Assembly (NCBI GenBank): GCA_903927005.1
Contig: CAIYLH010000105.1
Coordinates: 62,001-126,000 of the forward strand
DNA length: 64,000 nt
Origin: an uncultured Pseudomonadota bacterium
Lineage (GTDB): Bacteria > Pseudomonadota > Gammaproteobacteria > Steroidobacterales > Steroidobacteraceae
Direction of reading: 5' to 3'
Shown piece by piece: positions 63,146-64,000 of the stretch. The position numbers were made by a program, and so were the translations under genes. The notes under the pieces were generated by a model that saw only the letters and a list, made by a program, of their open reading frames with translations, had not been told where the DNA came from and did no database searches. Position 1 is the first letter of the stretch. Each line of letters starts with the position of its first letter.

Positions 63146-63807
63146 GGCACCCCCGCCTGCTCCGGGCCCACGAAACGGACCCGCGCGGTGACCAGCACCA
63201 GCGCGCCCAGTGAGCGCACCAGCGCGATTTCATGGGTCATCGAGCCGGGAAACACCGCCATCTGGCCCGGCTGCGGCCGCCAGGTGACGTGGCCATGCTT
63301 GTACGGCATTCGCGCCTCGCTGGTAGTGGCATCGGGGAACATCGTCCCCAGACGCGACTCATGCAGCCGCAGCACGCCACTGTCGAAGCGGGACGGCGAC
63401 GGCTCAGGCGCCGCGACGCAGTACACCGCGAGCCAGGCGCTGTTGGCGTAACTGATCGACGGCACGCAACCATCCGGCTGCACGATGCTGAACCAGGCGC
63501 GCGACTCGACCCTAAGCGCCGCGAACTGCTCGGGCGCGAATTGGTTGATCGACGCGGCCACCGCGCTGACCCCGGCCAGCATGCCGCGCGCCAGCCGCTG
63601 CACCGGCTCCTCCGGCCACTCATACAGGTCATCGCGGCTGCGGAACACGCGTGGCGCTGCTGGCCGCGACGGCTCGTGCCACTGCGGCGTAGCGCGGGCC
63701 GAGAACAGCGGCAACAGCGACTCATTGAGGGCAGGGGCATCGGGCAGGACGACGACGCCGAACGGCGTTGCGAAGATCGGCACGATCTCCGCCGCAGGGA
63801 CACTCAT
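63136..63807 (-). CDS. Degenerate paralog of the 2OG-Fe(II) oxygenase (likely pseudoenzyme)
   Basis: 223 residues from ATG 63807. The fold and length equal those of the neighbour (AWFSIVQPDGCVPSISYANSAWLAVYCV; MAVFPGSMTHEIALV), but the iron site is lost. The HxH segment is YANS (120-123), the FDPR Asp is Glu150 in LHESR, and the 2OG Arg is replaced by Leu in LVLVTARVRF; only His192 stays. It overlaps the sulfotransferase stop as ATGA and the active paralog's start. It may be a binding partner or scaffold for the active enzyme. Confidence 0.83.
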   Translation of the reverse strand: MSVPAAEIVPIFATPFGVVVLPDAPALNESLLPLFSARATPQWHEPSRPAAPRVFRSRDDLYEWPEEPVQRLARGMLAGVSAVAASINQFAPEQFAALRVESRAWFSIVQPDGCVPSISYANSAWLAVYCVAAPEPSPSRFDSGVLRLHESRLGTMFPDATTSEARMPYKHGHVTWRPQPGQMAVFPGSMTHEIALVRSLGALVLVTARVRFVGPEQAGVPWW

Positions 63808-64000
63808 GGCACTGCCGCCCGCACAGGCTGCAGGTCGGCGAGGGACTCGCGCAGCGCCGCCAGTTCCTGCTCGTAATGACGGGCGCGGCCTGAGGAACGT
63901 CGATAGAGCGGTTCGCGCACCTGCCAGACGCTGGCGGTCTTCACCGAGCGGTCCGCCCGCGGGAAGTCGAGGTAAGCGCGATCCCAGGGCAAGCCGAGCG
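63804..64000 (-). CDS. Sulfotransferase C-terminal end (cut by window edge)
   Basis: The last 65 residues of a minus-strand gene. They read LPWDRAYLDFPRADRSVKTASVWQVREPLYRRSSGRARHY in order (given here in parts as WDRAYLDFPR, TASVWQVREPLY and RHYEQEL), which is the typical C terminus of TPR-sulfotransferases that close the PAPS site. The stop overlaps the start of the degenerate oxygenase gene as ATGA, so it is the upstream gene of the same operon. The beginning is outside the window; the apparent start at 63992 is a TTG inside the gene. Confidence 0.82.
   Translation of the reverse strand, partial: LGLPWDRAYLDFPRADRSVKTASVWQVREPLYRRSSGRARHYEQELAALRESLADLQPVRAAVP

Overview
The window is GC-rich, densely packed bacterial chromosome with short gaps, many ATGA/GTGA/TTGA stop-start overlaps and frequent GTG or TTG starts. 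The gene set fits a Gammaproteobacterium: GreB, TtcA, SpeA, a class III polyhydroxyalkanoate (PHA) synthase, homospermidine synthase and TPR-sulfotransferase/TonB-receptor clusters. A Steroidobacterales-like lineage is possible, but no rRNA or tRNA is present to confirm this.

Layout. 1-9.1 kb: end of a 5-oxoprolinase, an orphan phage-tail-sheath-like gene, a GT4 glycosyltransferase, then a LemA-TPM-TPM-L,D-transpeptidase cluster and a small hypothetical gene. 9.1-15.2 kb: greB, homospermidine synthase overlapping a collapsed glutathione S-transferase (GST) pseudogene, sulfurtransferase sseA, arginine decarboxylase speA and a glycine-rich RRM protein with a structured leader. 15.3-26.3 kb: mostly housekeeping enzymes (methyltransferase-like lipoprotein, amidohydrolase, Tat-exported FAD oxidoreductase, UvrD-like helicase, AhpD-like protein, a degenerate Nudix protein, HAD phosphatase, glycerophosphodiesterase, GST). 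26.3-33.1 kb: one long minus-strand operon, pepM32-ttcA-ADP-ribosylglycohydrolase-Zn metallopeptidase-ATP-grasp-apt-MOSC.

33.3-37.9 kb is a PHA island (maoC, phaC, phaE, phaP, phaR). It is interrupted by a ruined hipBA toxin-antitoxin locus carrying a TnpB fragment. 37.9-41.9 kb holds a cupin, a membrane protein and a large M14 carboxypeptidase. 42.0-49.0 kb is the glycogen set (glgA, malQ, glgC, glgB) plus a LEA-like lipoprotein. 49.1-51.5 kb is a PadR regulator / HAAS-type sensor operon followed by a DUF192 protein.

51.5-64.0 kb is the most interesting part. It holds three TPR/sulfotransferase genes (one cut by the edge), a TPR-fused aspartyl/asparaginyl beta-hydroxylase, a secreted small protein, a Cys-rich 1024-residue TonB-dependent receptor, and a pair of 2OG-Fe(II) oxygenase paralogs of which one has lost its catalytic residues. 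I read this as a putative hydroxylation/sulfation system tied to an outer-membrane receptor. A group IIC intron with a frameshifted reverse transcriptase sits directly behind the receptor's terminator. No CRISPR array, rRNA or tRNA was seen.
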